A DNA stretch of 17,712 bases from Bacillota bacterium (GTDB lineage: Bacteria > Bacillota > Clostridia > Peptostreptococcales > Natronincolaceae): NCBI GenBank assembly GCA_023387935.1, contig JAEWHG010000066.1:1-17712 (forward strand), written 5' to 3'. The translations under genes and the position numbers were made by a program. Positions 1 through 6,471 of this stretch are shown here, in pieces. Under the pieces are notes generated by a model that was given only the letters and a program-made list of their open reading frames with translations, searched no databases and was not told where the DNA came from. The first letter of the stretch is position 1; every line of letters starts with the position of its first letter.

Positions 1-1004
1 TTTTTATTGATGTTCGCTCCCCTTTAGAATTTATGGAAGGCTCTATACCAGACGCTATTAATATTCCTATTTTAAATAATGAGGAGAGAATCGATGTAGG
101 AACTACTTATAAGCAAAATAGTCCGACTGAAGCTAAAGTTAAAGGAATTGAGTATGTATCTTCCAAATTACCAAATATATATAATGAAATACTTTTACTA
201 TCAAAAAATTATAAAAATATAGTTATATTCTGCTGGAGGGGTGGGCTTAGAAGTGGTGTAATTTCAAATTTGCTAGGTTCATTAGGCATGAATATCTTCC
301 AATTACAGGGTGGATATAAAGAATACCGTAAACAGGTTGTTAAATATTTTGATGAAAATCAATCTAACCATAGTTTTATTGTACTTCATGGATATACAGG
401 AGTAGGGAAAACAGAGATACTTGAAAAACTTGAAGAAATTAATATTCCAACTCTAAATTTAGAACTAATAGTTAAAAATAGCGGATCTGTTTTTGGGACT
501 ATGGCATATCAGAATGAAAAACCAGTTACCCAGAAGATGTTTGATTCAATAGTATTTGATATTTTGAGAAAAACAAATAGTAAATACATTGTAATTGAGA
601 GTGAAGGACAAAGATTGGGAAGAGTGACATTGCCAGAAAGTCTTTTTCAATCAATATTAAAAGGAAAGCAGATTTTAATAAATACATCTATGGAAAATAG
701 AATAGAAAGATTAGTAAGAGATTATGTAAATAATATTTCTGACAATGATGACCTATTAGAAAACGCGATCTTAAATCTAAAGAAACGAATTGGATTAGAA
801 AGAGTAAATCAATACCTTGATTGGATTAAAGAAAAATCCTATGATAAAGTTGCAAGAGAATTAATAATTGAATATTATGATCCATTATATTTACATTCTA
901 TGAAAAATTATAATTATATGATGGAAATTAATTATAATAATATTGAAGATGCAGTAGAGGAAATAGTTAAACTTTATTATAGTTTAGAAAATAAATCAGT
1001 TTAA
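1..1004 (+). CDS. mnmH: tRNA 2-selenouridine synthase, 5'-truncated by window edge
   Basis: MnmH (SelU, YbbB) replaces the sulfur of 2-thiouridine at tRNA position 34 with selenium from selenophosphate, through a geranylated intermediate. The frame is open from base 3 and enters inside the N-terminal rhodanese domain (visible DVRSPLEF), so only roughly the first 10-20 residues are missing. The rhodanese active-site loop CWRGGLRS has its catalytic Cys codon at 231-233, and a P-loop GYTGVGKT lies at 390-413, which is the rhodanese plus P-loop pairing typical of the family. The gene ends with TAA, 50 bp before pgsA. Its presence implies that the cell makes selenophosphate (SelD), which is inference since selD is not visible. 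The first in-frame ATG, at 33, is internal and not the start. Identity is secure from the combined motifs. Confidence 0.93.
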   Translation, partial: FIDVRSPLEFMEGSIPDAINIPILNNEERIDVGTTYKQNSPTEAKVKGIEYVSSKLPNIYNEILLLSKNYKNIVIFCWRGGLRSGVISNLLGSLGMNIFQLQGGYKEYRKQVVKYFDENQSNHSFIVLHGYTGVGKTEILEKLEEINIPTLNLELIVKNSGSVFGTMAYQNEKPVTQKMFDSIVFDILRKTNSKYIVIESEGQRLGRVTLPESLFQSILKGKQILINTSMENRIERLVRDYVNNISDNDDLLENAILNLKKRIGLERVNQYLDWIKEKSYDKVARELIIEYYDPLYLHSMKNYNYMMEINYNNIEDAVEEIVKLYYSLENKSV

Positions 1005-1054
1005 TACAAAAAATTATTAAATATTAAAAGTATAATCAATGGGGGAGTATATTA

Positions 1055-1591
1055 ATGAATTTAGCTAATAAACTAACAATATTCCGTATTTTTTTAGTTC
1101 CTGTTTTTATGATGTTTCTTTTAAATAAAATGCCTTATGGTGTACCTATTGCCGCGGTTATATTTATTATCGCCGCAATTACAGATACATTGGATGGATA
1201 TGTAGCCAGAAAAAGAAATGAAATTACTAACTTTGGTAAATTTATGGATCCTTTGGCAGATAAACTTCTTGTATCAGCTGCGCTTATTTCTCTTGTCCAA
1301 ATGGGTAAGCTTTCAGCTTGGGTAGTAGTTATAATTATTGCTAGAGAGTTTACTATAAGTATTCTAAGAGCTGTAGCTGCTTCAGAAGGGGTTGTAATAG
1401 CTGCAAGTTGGTGGGGAAAAGCTAAAACAATTACACAAATCATCGCTATTATAGCAATACTATTGGATAACTTTCCTTTCAAATATATTAATTTTCCATT
1501 CGATATGATTATGGTGTGGGTTTCTGTAATATTTACTGTGGTATCTGGAATTGATTATATTGTAATAAACAAACACGTATTTAAGTCTTAA
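1055..1591 (+). CDS. pgsA: CDP-diacylglycerol--glycerol-3-phosphate 3-phosphatidyltransferase
   Basis: PgsA makes phosphatidylglycerol phosphate from CDP-diacylglycerol and glycerol-3-phosphate in the cytoplasmic membrane, the committed step to phosphatidylglycerol and cardiolipin. The 178-residue protein is of normal length and has several hydrophobic segments. It carries the CDP-alcohol phosphotransferase signature DGx2ARx8Gx3Dx3D: DGYVAR, then G, then MDPLADK at about residues 46-70. ATG 1055 is preceded by the SD GGGGGAG at 1040-1046. pgsA next to recA is the common Clostridia and Bacilli order, although cinA, often found between them, is absent here. No clear terminator follows. The recA promoter begins 35 bp after the stop, so some read-through into recA is possible. 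Confidence 0.95.
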   Translation: MNLANKLTIFRIFLVPVFMMFLLNKMPYGVPIAAVIFIIAAITDTLDGYVARKRNEITNFGKFMDPLADKLLVSAALISLVQMGKLSAWVVVIIIAREFTISILRAVAASEGVVIAASWWGKAKTITQIIAIIAILLDNFPFKYINFPFDMIMVWVSVIFTVVSGIDYIVINKHVFKS

Positions 1592-1625
1592 TAGAAAAAA
1601 TGATTGAATTATTTTTAAATATAGT

Positions 1626-1654
1626 TTGACCATTTACTTATTATAATATATAAT
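1626..1654 (+). promoter_or_regulatory. sigma-A promoter of recA
   Basis: TTGACC at 1626-1631 and TATAAT at 1649-1654 are separated by exactly 17 bp, close to the vegetative sigma consensus. Transcription would start near 1661, inside the SOS box. A second TATAAT at 1642-1647 lies too close to the -35 to be used with it. Confidence 0.8.
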
Positions 1655-1660
1655 ATGATT

Positions 1661-1674
1661 AGAACATTTGTTCG
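1661..1674. promoter_or_regulatory. LexA (SOS) box in front of recA
   Basis: AGAACATTTGTTCG contains GAAC-N4-GTTC and matches the Gram-positive LexA/DinR operator (CGAAC-N4-GTTCG) at all core positions; only the outer left base differs. It sits 6 bp downstream of the -10, covering the predicted transcription start, where a bound repressor would block initiation. LexA control of recA is well established in Firmicutes. lexA itself is not in the window. Confidence 0.88.
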
Positions 1675-1697
1675 AGATACTATGAAGGGAAGGTGAA

Positions 1698-1712
1698 CCA
1701 GATATTATCTGG
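1698..1712 (+). repeat. Perfect inverted repeat at the recA translation start
   Basis: CCAGATA-T-TATCTGG is a 7-1-7 palindrome; as RNA it forms a 6-bp stem with a 3-nt loop. It lies 1 nt after the SD-like AGGTGA and 7 nt before ATG 1720. If GTG 1693 is the start, it falls just inside the coding region. It may be a translation-control hairpin, a DNA site, or chance. Confidence 0.5.
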
Positions 1713-1719
1713 TAATAGT

Positions 1720-2772
1720 ATGGAAAAGAAAAAAGCTTTAGAAATGGCTATTAGTCAAATAGAGAAACAGTTCGGAAAAGGATCTATTATGAAATTAGGT
1801 GCAGATGCTAAATTAAACCTAGAAAGCGTATCTACAGGTTCTATTGGATTAGACGTTGCATTAGGAATAGGAGGCATACCTAAAGGAAGGATAATTGAAA
1901 TTTATGGGCCAGAATCCTCTGGTAAAACAACAGTTTCACTTCATGTAATCGCTGAAACACAAAAGTTGGGAGGTACAGCTGCATTTATTGATGCTGAACA
2001 TGCTCTTGACCCAGTGTATGCAAAAAACTTAGGTGTGGATATTGATAACTTAATTGTTTCCCAACCTGATACAGGAGAACAAGCTCTCGAAATTGCTGAA
2101 GCACTAGTTCGAAGTGGTGCCGTTGATATCATTGTTGTAGACTCCGTTGCTGCCCTAGTACCTAAAGCAGAAATTGAAGGAGAAATGGGGGATTCTCATA
2201 TGGGTCTGCAAGCTAGATTAATGTCTCAGGCTTTAAGAAAACTAGCTGGATCGATTAATAAATCAAATACAATTGCTATTTTTATAAATCAACTTAGAGA
2301 AAAAATAGGTGTAATGTTTGGTAATCCTGAAACAACAACTGGTGGACGTGCACTTAAATTTTATGCTTCTGTACGTATGGATGTAAGAAGAGTTGATTCT
2401 ATCAAGCAGGGTAATGATGTTATAGGAAATAGAACAAGAGTAAAGATTGTAAAAAATAAAGTGGCAGCTCCTTTTAAACAAGCTGAATTTGATATCATGT
2501 ATGGGGAAGGTATTTCAAAAACAGGAGATATACTAGATGTTGCAAGTAGCTTAGATATTATTATCAAATCAGGTGCGTGGTATAGTTATGGAGACATTAG
2601 GATCGGGCAAGGACGCGAAAACGGAAAACAATTTTTAAAAGAAAATCCTGAAATTGCATTGGAAGTTGAAAATAAAATAAGGGAATACTATAATCTTCCT
2701 ATTGCGTCAGAAATAACTAAAGCTCAGCCTAAAAATAATATTTCAGACTCTGACGAAAAAAGTGATGAATAA
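1720..2772 (+). CDS. recA: Recombinase RecA
   Basis: RecA polymerises on single-stranded DNA, drives homologous strand exchange, and stimulates LexA self-cleavage in the SOS response. Seen here: Walker A GPESSGKT (from base 1906), the MAW-type segment, loop L2 region FGNPETTTGGRALKFYAS, and an acidic C-terminal tail. I chose ATG 1720, which gives 350 aa and an N-terminus MEKKKALEMA closely comparable to Bacillus RecA. A GTG in the same frame at 1693 would add nine residues (359 aa), but only 3 nt separate it from the GGG of AAGGGAAG. The ATG has no adjacent SD either. Instead AGGTGA (1691-1696) is followed by a perfect inverted repeat (1698-1712) that, if folded, would bring SD and ATG to a normal distance. 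The gene is monocistronic between an SOS-controlled promoter and a strong terminator. Confidence 0.95.
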   Translation: MEKKKALEMAISQIEKQFGKGSIMKLGADAKLNLESVSTGSIGLDVALGIGGIPKGRIIEIYGPESSGKTTVSLHVIAETQKLGGTAAFIDAEHALDPVYAKNLGVDIDNLIVSQPDTGEQALEIAEALVRSGAVDIIVVDSVAALVPKAEIEGEMGDSHMGLQARLMSQALRKLAGSINKSNTIAIFINQLREKIGVMFGNPETTTGGRALKFYASVRMDVRRVDSIKQGNDVIGNRTRVKIVKNKVAAPFKQAEFDIMYGEGISKTGDILDVASSLDIIIKSGAWYSYGDIRIGQGRENGKQFLKENPEIALEVENKIREYYNLPIASEITKAQPKNNISDSDEKSDE

Positions 2773-2796
2773 ATAAAAGAAAATATATTTTTTATT

Positions 2797-2837
2797 AAAA
2801 GAAGCTATGAAGTTTTATTTTTCAGTAGCTTCTTTTT
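2797..2837 (+). terminator. Rho-independent terminator of recA
   Basis: An 11-bp stem pairs 2797-2807 (AAAAGAAGCTA) with 2826-2836 (TAGCTTCTTTT). A further TGAA/TTCA pairing lies inside the 18-nt loop region. The stem runs into a T-rich tail, 24 bp after the recA stop. Confidence 0.85.
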
Positions 2838-2954
2838 GTATGGTATATTATTTGTAAATTATTAATATAATTGATTTATTAAGTATACATAAGATATTTA
2901 TGGTAATAATCAAAATGTTCTTTGCTGCTAATATTCTTGTGTTTATATTCAAAC

Positions 2955-2983
2955 TTGACACTTACAAGAAAAAGATATAAAAT
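2955..2983 (+). promoter_or_regulatory. sigma-A promoter of rny
   Basis: A perfect TTGACA at 2955-2960 and TAAAAT at 2978-2983 are 17 bp apart. The predicted start is near 2990, giving a leader of about 65 nt before the rny ATT codon. An upstream recA terminator makes rny an independent unit. Confidence 0.7.
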
Positions 2984-3056
2984 AAAAGCAAATCATGGGT
3001 GTATCTATTGATGTGAATTTGAATTTTTAAAAATTTAATAAGGGAGGTGTCCACAT

Positions 3057-4604
3057 ATTCCAAACCCATTTGTTTTAAACGGAATTTTAATCTTAGTTGG
3101 TATTTTAATCGGATGCCTTGTTGGCTATTTTTTTCGAAAAAATATTGCGGAGGGAAAAATTAATAGTGCTGAAGACTTAGCTAAAAAAATTGTAGAAGAT
3201 GCTGAAAAAAATGCTGAGACTACAAAAAAAGAAATATTATTAGAAGCAAAGGAAGAGGTACATAAACTTCGTAATGAATTAGAAAGAGAAAATAGGGAAA
3301 GGCGTAACGAATTACAAAGATCCGAAAGAAGATTGATACAAAAAGAAGAAGTTTTAGATAAAAAATCAGAATCCTTAGAGCATAAAGATGAGAAGCTGAA
3401 TAAAAGGCTTAAGGAGCTAGATAATAGAGAGCTAGAAATTAACGACCTTTATCAAAAGGAAGTTGAAAAACTTGAAGAATTATCTGGTTTAACTTCTGAA
3501 CAAGCACGCGATCTTATATTAAGTGATGTTGAAAAACAAACTAAATATGAAGCTGCAATGATGATAAAGGATATTGAGTCTAAAGCTAAAGAAGACGCAG
3601 AAAAGAAAGCAAGAGAAGTAATTGCCTATTCAATTCAAAAGTGTGCAGCAGATCATGTTGCAGAAACTACTGTATCGGTTGTTCAACTTCCGAGTGATGA
3701 AATGAAAGGTAGAATAATTGGTAGAGAAGGTAGAAATATTCGTACACTTGAAACATTGACGGGTATTGATTTAATTATTGATGATACACCAGAAGCAGTA
3801 ATTTTATCTGGATTTGATCCAATTAGACGTGAAGTAGCGCGTATTGCATTAGAGAAGTTAATTGTGGATGGAAGAATTCATCCTGCTAGAATCGAAGAAA
3901 TGGTAGATAAGGCTAAAAAAGAAGTAGATACTATTATCAAAGATGCTGGAGAGCAAGCTACCTTTGAAACAGGTGTTCATGGCTTACATCCTGAACTTAT
4001 AAAATTACTTGGTAGGCTAAAGTATAGAACAAGCTATGGACAAAATGTATTAAATCATTCGATAGAGGTTTCATATTTAGCTGGAATTATGGCGGCCGAA
4101 TTAGGTGCAGATGTTAAGCTTGCAAAAAGAGCAGGGTTAATACATGATATCGGTAAGGCGGTTGATCATGAAATAGAAGGAACTCACGTTGAAATTGGAA
4201 TGGAGCTTCTGAAAAAATATAAGGAATCTAAAGACGTTATTCATGCAATGTCGACACATCATGGTGACTATGAGCCAGAGTCTATAGAGGCAATATTAGT
4301 TACGGCTGCAGATGCAATCTCTGCTGCAAGACCTGGTGCTAGAAGAGAAACATTAGAATCTTATATTAAACGACTTGAGAAGTTAGAGGATATCGCTAAT
4401 TCCCATGATGGTGTTGAAAAATCTTTTGCTATTCAAGCTGGAAGAGAAATAAGAATCATAGTTAAACCTGAAGTTTATAATGATGAAGAAATTTTCATGC
4501 TAGCTAGAAATATAACAAAGAAAATCGAGTTTGAACTTGAATATCCTGGACAGATTAAAGTTAATGTAATTAGAGAAACTAGAGCTATAGAATATGCTAA
4601 ATAA
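3057..4604 (+). CDS. rny: Ribonuclease Y, apparent ATT start
   Basis: RNase Y is the membrane-anchored endoribonuclease that starts bulk mRNA turnover in many Firmicutes. Domains in order: an N-terminal transmembrane helix (about residues 5-25, NGILILVGILIG); a long charged coiled coil (about 30-190); a KH domain with GRIIGREGRN at 218-227; and an HD domain with the metal-binding HD pair at H363/D364 (GLIHDIGKA). Only ATT at 3057 gives a family-like N-terminus: 515 aa, close to the usual 513-520, with the HD pair five residues before the B. subtilis position (H368/D369). An in-frame stop lies at 3039-3041. No ATG, GTG or TTG occurs in frame until TTG 3333, which would delete the membrane anchor and part of the coiled coil. 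GGGAGGTG at 3042-3049 is a strong SD. A sequencing error remains possible. Confidence 0.95.
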   Translation: MPNPFVLNGILILVGILIGCLVGYFFRKNIAEGKINSAEDLAKKIVEDAEKNAETTKKEILLEAKEEVHKLRNELERENRERRNELQRSERRLIQKEEVLDKKSESLEHKDEKLNKRLKELDNRELEINDLYQKEVEKLEELSGLTSEQARDLILSDVEKQTKYEAAMMIKDIESKAKEDAEKKAREVIAYSIQKCAADHVAETTVSVVQLPSDEMKGRIIGREGRNIRTLETLTGIDLIIDDTPEAVILSGFDPIRREVARIALEKLIVDGRIHPARIEEMVDKAKKEVDTIIKDAGEQATFETGVHGLHPELIKLLGRLKYRTSYGQNVLNHSIEVSYLAGIMAAELGADVKLAKRAGLIHDIGKAVDHEIEGTHVEIGMELLKKYKESKDVIHAMSTHHGDYEPESIEAILVTAADAISAARPGARRETLESYIKRLEKLEDIANSHDGVEKSFAIQAGREIRIIVKPEVYNDEEIFMLARNITKKIEFELEYPGQIKVNVIRETRAIEYAK

Positions 4605-4629
4605 AAAGACTGCGAATGCAGTTTTTTTA
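4603..4629 (+). terminator. Rho-independent terminator of rny
   Basis: ACTGC (4609-4613), a GAAT loop and GCAGT (4618-4622) form a short hairpin. It is extended by a G-U pair and A-U pairs from the preceding A5 run and followed by T7. It overlaps the rny stop codon. Confidence 0.85.
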
Positions 4630-4694
4630 TTTTTTGAAAATAAAAGTTATGTAAGTCTTAAAATTTAAAAATATTAGAAAATTTTACTAAGTAT

Positions 4695-4723
4695 GCAGGT
4701 ATTTTTGAAATTAAGTAGAATAG
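4695..4723 (+). promoter_or_regulatory. sigma-H-like promoter of spoVS
   Basis: GCAGGTATT (4695-4703) and GTAGAATAG (4715-4723) are separated by 11 bp. They match the sigma-H consensus RNAGGAWWW / RNNGAATWW with one mismatch in each element. The start would fall near 4729, leaving a leader of about 50 nt with an intact SD. spoVS of B. subtilis is known to be sigma-H dependent. A sigma-A-like TTGATA-18-TATATT nearby would start transcription inside the SD and is less likely. Confidence 0.6.
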
Positions 4724-4778
4724 TATAACTTGATAAAACAATATATATACAAGTATATTATAAGGGGGACTTAATAGG

Positions 4779-5039
4779 ATGGAAGTATTAAAAGTATCAG
4801 CAAAATCAAATCCAAATTCTGTAGCTGGAGCCTTAGCCGGAGTTCTTAGAGAAAGAGGGTCAGCTGAAATTCAAGCTATCGGCGCTGGAGCTCTAAATCA
4901 AGCTGTTAAGGCAGTTGCTATTGCTCGAGGATTCGTAGCTCCTAGTGGACTAGATCTAATCTGTGTACCTGCATTTACTGATATTGTAATAGATGGTGAA
5001 GAAAGAACAGCAATTAAATTAATTGTAGAGCCAAGATAA
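4779..5039 (+). CDS. spoVS: Stage V sporulation protein S
   Basis: SpoVS is a small Alba-like-fold protein required for normal spore coat and core development in Bacillus; its molecular role is not settled. The 86-residue sequence is full length and strongly family-like along its whole extent (MEVLKVSAKSNPNSVAGALA at the start; IDGEERTAIKLIVEPR at the end). ATG 4779 has an SD GGGGG at 4764-4768, 10 nt upstream. The gene is monocistronic: it has its own sigma-H-like promoter and a perfect 10-bp terminator. Placement directly after rny is common in Clostridia. Its presence is the best evidence in the window for a spore-forming host, although SpoVS homologues also occur in some non-sporulating bacteria. 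Confidence 0.95.
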   Translation: MEVLKVSAKSNPNSVAGALAGVLRERGSAEIQAIGAGALNQAVKAVAIARGFVAPSGLDLICVPAFTDIVIDGEERTAIKLIVEPR

Positions 5040-5058
5040 AAAATCATATGATCATTTT

Positions 5059-5089
5059 AAAGATCTGCCACTTAGAGCAGATCTTTTTT
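5059..5089 (+). terminator. Rho-independent terminator of spoVS
   Basis: A perfect 10-bp stem pairs AAAGATCTGC (5059-5068) with GCAGATCTTT (5077-5086) around an 8-nt loop and runs into a T-tract, 19 bp after the spoVS stop. Confidence 0.92.
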
Positions 5090-5112
5090 GATAAAGTTAT
5101 TCAACTTTTTAG

Positions 5113-5141
5113 TTCTACTTATTATCTAAATAGGGTATAAT
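5113..5141 (+). promoter_or_regulatory. Weak candidate promoter of the PHP-padR unit
   Basis: A perfect TATAAT at 5136-5141 has only a poor -35 (TTCTAC at 5113-5118, 17-bp spacing). It lies 37 bp before the PHP start and after the spoVS terminator, so a promoter is expected here; the exact elements are uncertain. Confidence 0.4.
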
Positions 5142-5177
5142 CATGTTATGTTTTAAATTATGAAAGAGAGGGAATAT

Positions 5178-5993
5178 ATGAATTTTATAGATATGCATAC
5201 TCATTCTACGGCCTCTGATGGATTATATACACCTAGCGCTTTAGTCGATTATGCTATAGAAAAAGGATTATCAGGCATTGCAATAACAGATCATGATACC
5301 ATTGACGGGATTGAGGAGGCAATTAAGCGAGCAACTCAATATAATGGATTTATTATAGTTCCAGGTATTGAACTAAGTGCTGAATATAACAATGAAGAGG
5401 TTCACATATTAGGTTATATGATTGACTATAAAATGGAATCTTTTAAAGATATACTTAAAAATTTGCAAGAAAGAAGAAATGATAGAGCTAGAAAAATCAT
5501 TAAAAAGTTAAATACTATAGGCTTTGATATTAACTATGAAGATATATTAGGAATTACTCAAAAAGGAGCCATTGGGAGACCACATATTGCACGAATATTG
5601 GTTGCAAAAGGTTATGTTAAAAATAACGAAGAGGCATTCGAAAAATATCTGGTTAAGGGTTGTCCTGCATACGTTCCTAGAGAAAAATTGTCTCCTGAGG
5701 ATGCAATTGATATTATCAAAATGTCAGGAGGCTTTTCGGTTATAGCTCATCCTGGACTTCTAAACGCTAAGGCAACTTTAGATTATCTACTAGGCTTAAA
5801 TATAGATGGAATTGAAGTATATCATTCTGATCATACATTGGATATGTCTAAAGAATATTTAGAGATAGCTAAAAAAAACAATCTACTAATAACAGGTGGA
5901 TCAGATTTTCATTTCCCACCAAGTAGCAGTAACCACCATGGAGATCTTGCAAGCATAAAAATCCCACTAAAGAATATTCAACAGATTTTCTAA
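5178..5993 (+). CDS. PHP-domain phosphoesterase (RNase AM / nucleoside bisphosphate phosphatase type)
   Basis: This is a metal-dependent phosphoesterase of the PHP family, closest in layout to E. coli YciV (RNase AM), which has 3',5'-nucleotide phosphatase and 5'-3' exoribonuclease activity. PHP metal ligands are visible: HTHSTASDG at residues 7-15, TDHDTIDG at about 41-48, the glutamate of GIELSAEY, AHPG at about 190, and the C-terminal GGSDFH followed by NHHGD. I chose ATG 5178 (271 aa), because it follows a GAGAGGGA SD and begins MNFIDMHTHS, directly at the metal motif as in homologues. An in-frame ATG at 5160 adds six residues but lacks an SD. The next gene, padR, begins 26 bp later, so the two are probably cotranscribed. 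The substrate is inferred from the family only. Confidence 0.85.
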   Translation: MNFIDMHTHSTASDGLYTPSALVDYAIEKGLSGIAITDHDTIDGIEEAIKRATQYNGFIIVPGIELSAEYNNEEVHILGYMIDYKMESFKDILKNLQERRNDRARKIIKKLNTIGFDINYEDILGITQKGAIGRPHIARILVAKGYVKNNEEAFEKYLVKGCPAYVPREKLSPEDAIDIIKMSGGFSVIAHPGLLNAKATLDYLLGLNIDGIEVYHSDHTLDMSKEYLEIAKKNNLLITGGSDFHFPPSSSNHHGDLASIKIPLKNIQQIF

Positions 5994-6019
5994 TAATAAA
6001 TTCTTAAAGTATTAAAGGA

Positions 6020-6409
6020 GTGATTAAAATACCTAGAAATGATAGTACTCGCAACAGACAATTTCCATCTAAAATTAGCACTACACAATTTGTTAAGCTA
6101 TATATCCTACACTTACTAGTAGAGCGAAGTTATTACGGTAACGAGTTAATAGACGAAATTAGAAAACGAATGGATTATAAATGGGAACCTAGTCCTGGGA
6201 TGATGTATCCTTTATTAAGGGATTTAGAAAGTAACAATTATATATATGGATGGTGGGAGGAACCGGATAAAAGATCCATTAGGCATTATAGGATTACAGA
6301 TGAAGGGTTACATAGTTATACAAAAGCTAAGTTAGTCTATAAACCAGCTATCGAAGACTCCCTAACGATAATAAAAAACACTCTTAAAGATATATATGGA
6401 GAAATGTAG
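6020..6409 (+). CDS. PadR-family transcriptional regulator
   Basis: This is a small winged-helix DNA-binding protein. The PadR signature is clear: LYILHLLVERSYYGNELIDEI (split over the first helices), then GMMYPLLRDLESNNYI as the recognition helix and wing, and RHYRITDEG in the wing. It lacks the long C-terminal dimerisation domain of PadR-s1 proteins, so it belongs to the short class. PadR proteins often repress a neighbouring gene or efflux pump in response to small molecules; no pump is seen here. The start is uncertain. The given GTG at 6020 is part of the SD AAAGGAG itself. An in-frame ATA at 6029, eight nt after GGAG, would give a more natural N-terminus (PRNDSTRN after the initiator) and 126 aa. 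It follows the PHP gene by 26 bp, without a terminator. Confidence 0.85.
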   Translation: MIKIPRNDSTRNRQFPSKISTTQFVKLYILHLLVERSYYGNELIDEIRKRMDYKWEPSPGMMYPLLRDLESNNYIYGWWEEPDKRSIRHYRITDEGLHSYTKAKLVYKPAIEDSLTIIKNTLKDIYGEM

Positions 6410-6425
6410 TATTATTTTCTAAAAT

Positions 6426-6454
6426 TTGTTACAATGATTATGATATATTATAAA
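6426..6454 (+). promoter_or_regulatory. sigma-A promoter of the aminotransferase gene
   Basis: TTGTTA at 6426-6431 and TATAAA at 6449-6454 are 17 bp apart, 17 bp before the next start codon. The transcript would start near 6461 and so have an unusually short leader that begins at the SD. The gene could instead be read from the padR transcript. Confidence 0.45.
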
Positions 6455-6471
6455 TATATGGAGGGCTGTAT

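Noticed and set aside
1031..1036. TATAAT as a promoter -10 for pgsA
   Set aside because: No -35 at a workable distance, no extended -10, and the transcript would start after or within the SD.
1682..1696. Four-codon ATG-AAG-GGA-AGG-TGA overlapping the recA GTG
   Set aside because: It has no SD of its own and is so short that chance is likely; it may still matter if recA translation is studied.
2995..3030. 11-codon leader peptide before rny
   Set aside because: It has no SD and no codon bias suggesting attenuation; probably chance.
3020..3036. Palindrome AATTTTTAAAAATT before rny
   Set aside because: Pure A/T low-complexity symmetry, expected often in DNA of this composition.
3047..3049. GTG as the start of rny
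   Set aside because: It is in another frame than the RNase Y sequence and forms part of the SD GGGAGGTG itself; using it would need a frameshift within a few codons.
3333..4604. rny beginning at TTG 3333 (423 aa)
   Set aside because: It would delete the membrane anchor and part of the coiled coil, which are clearly encoded in frame upstream with a strong SD.
4730..4759. sigma-A promoter TTGATA-18-TATATT for spoVS
   Set aside because: Transcription would begin around 4766, within the SD, leaving no working ribosome binding site; the sigma-H-like site fits better.
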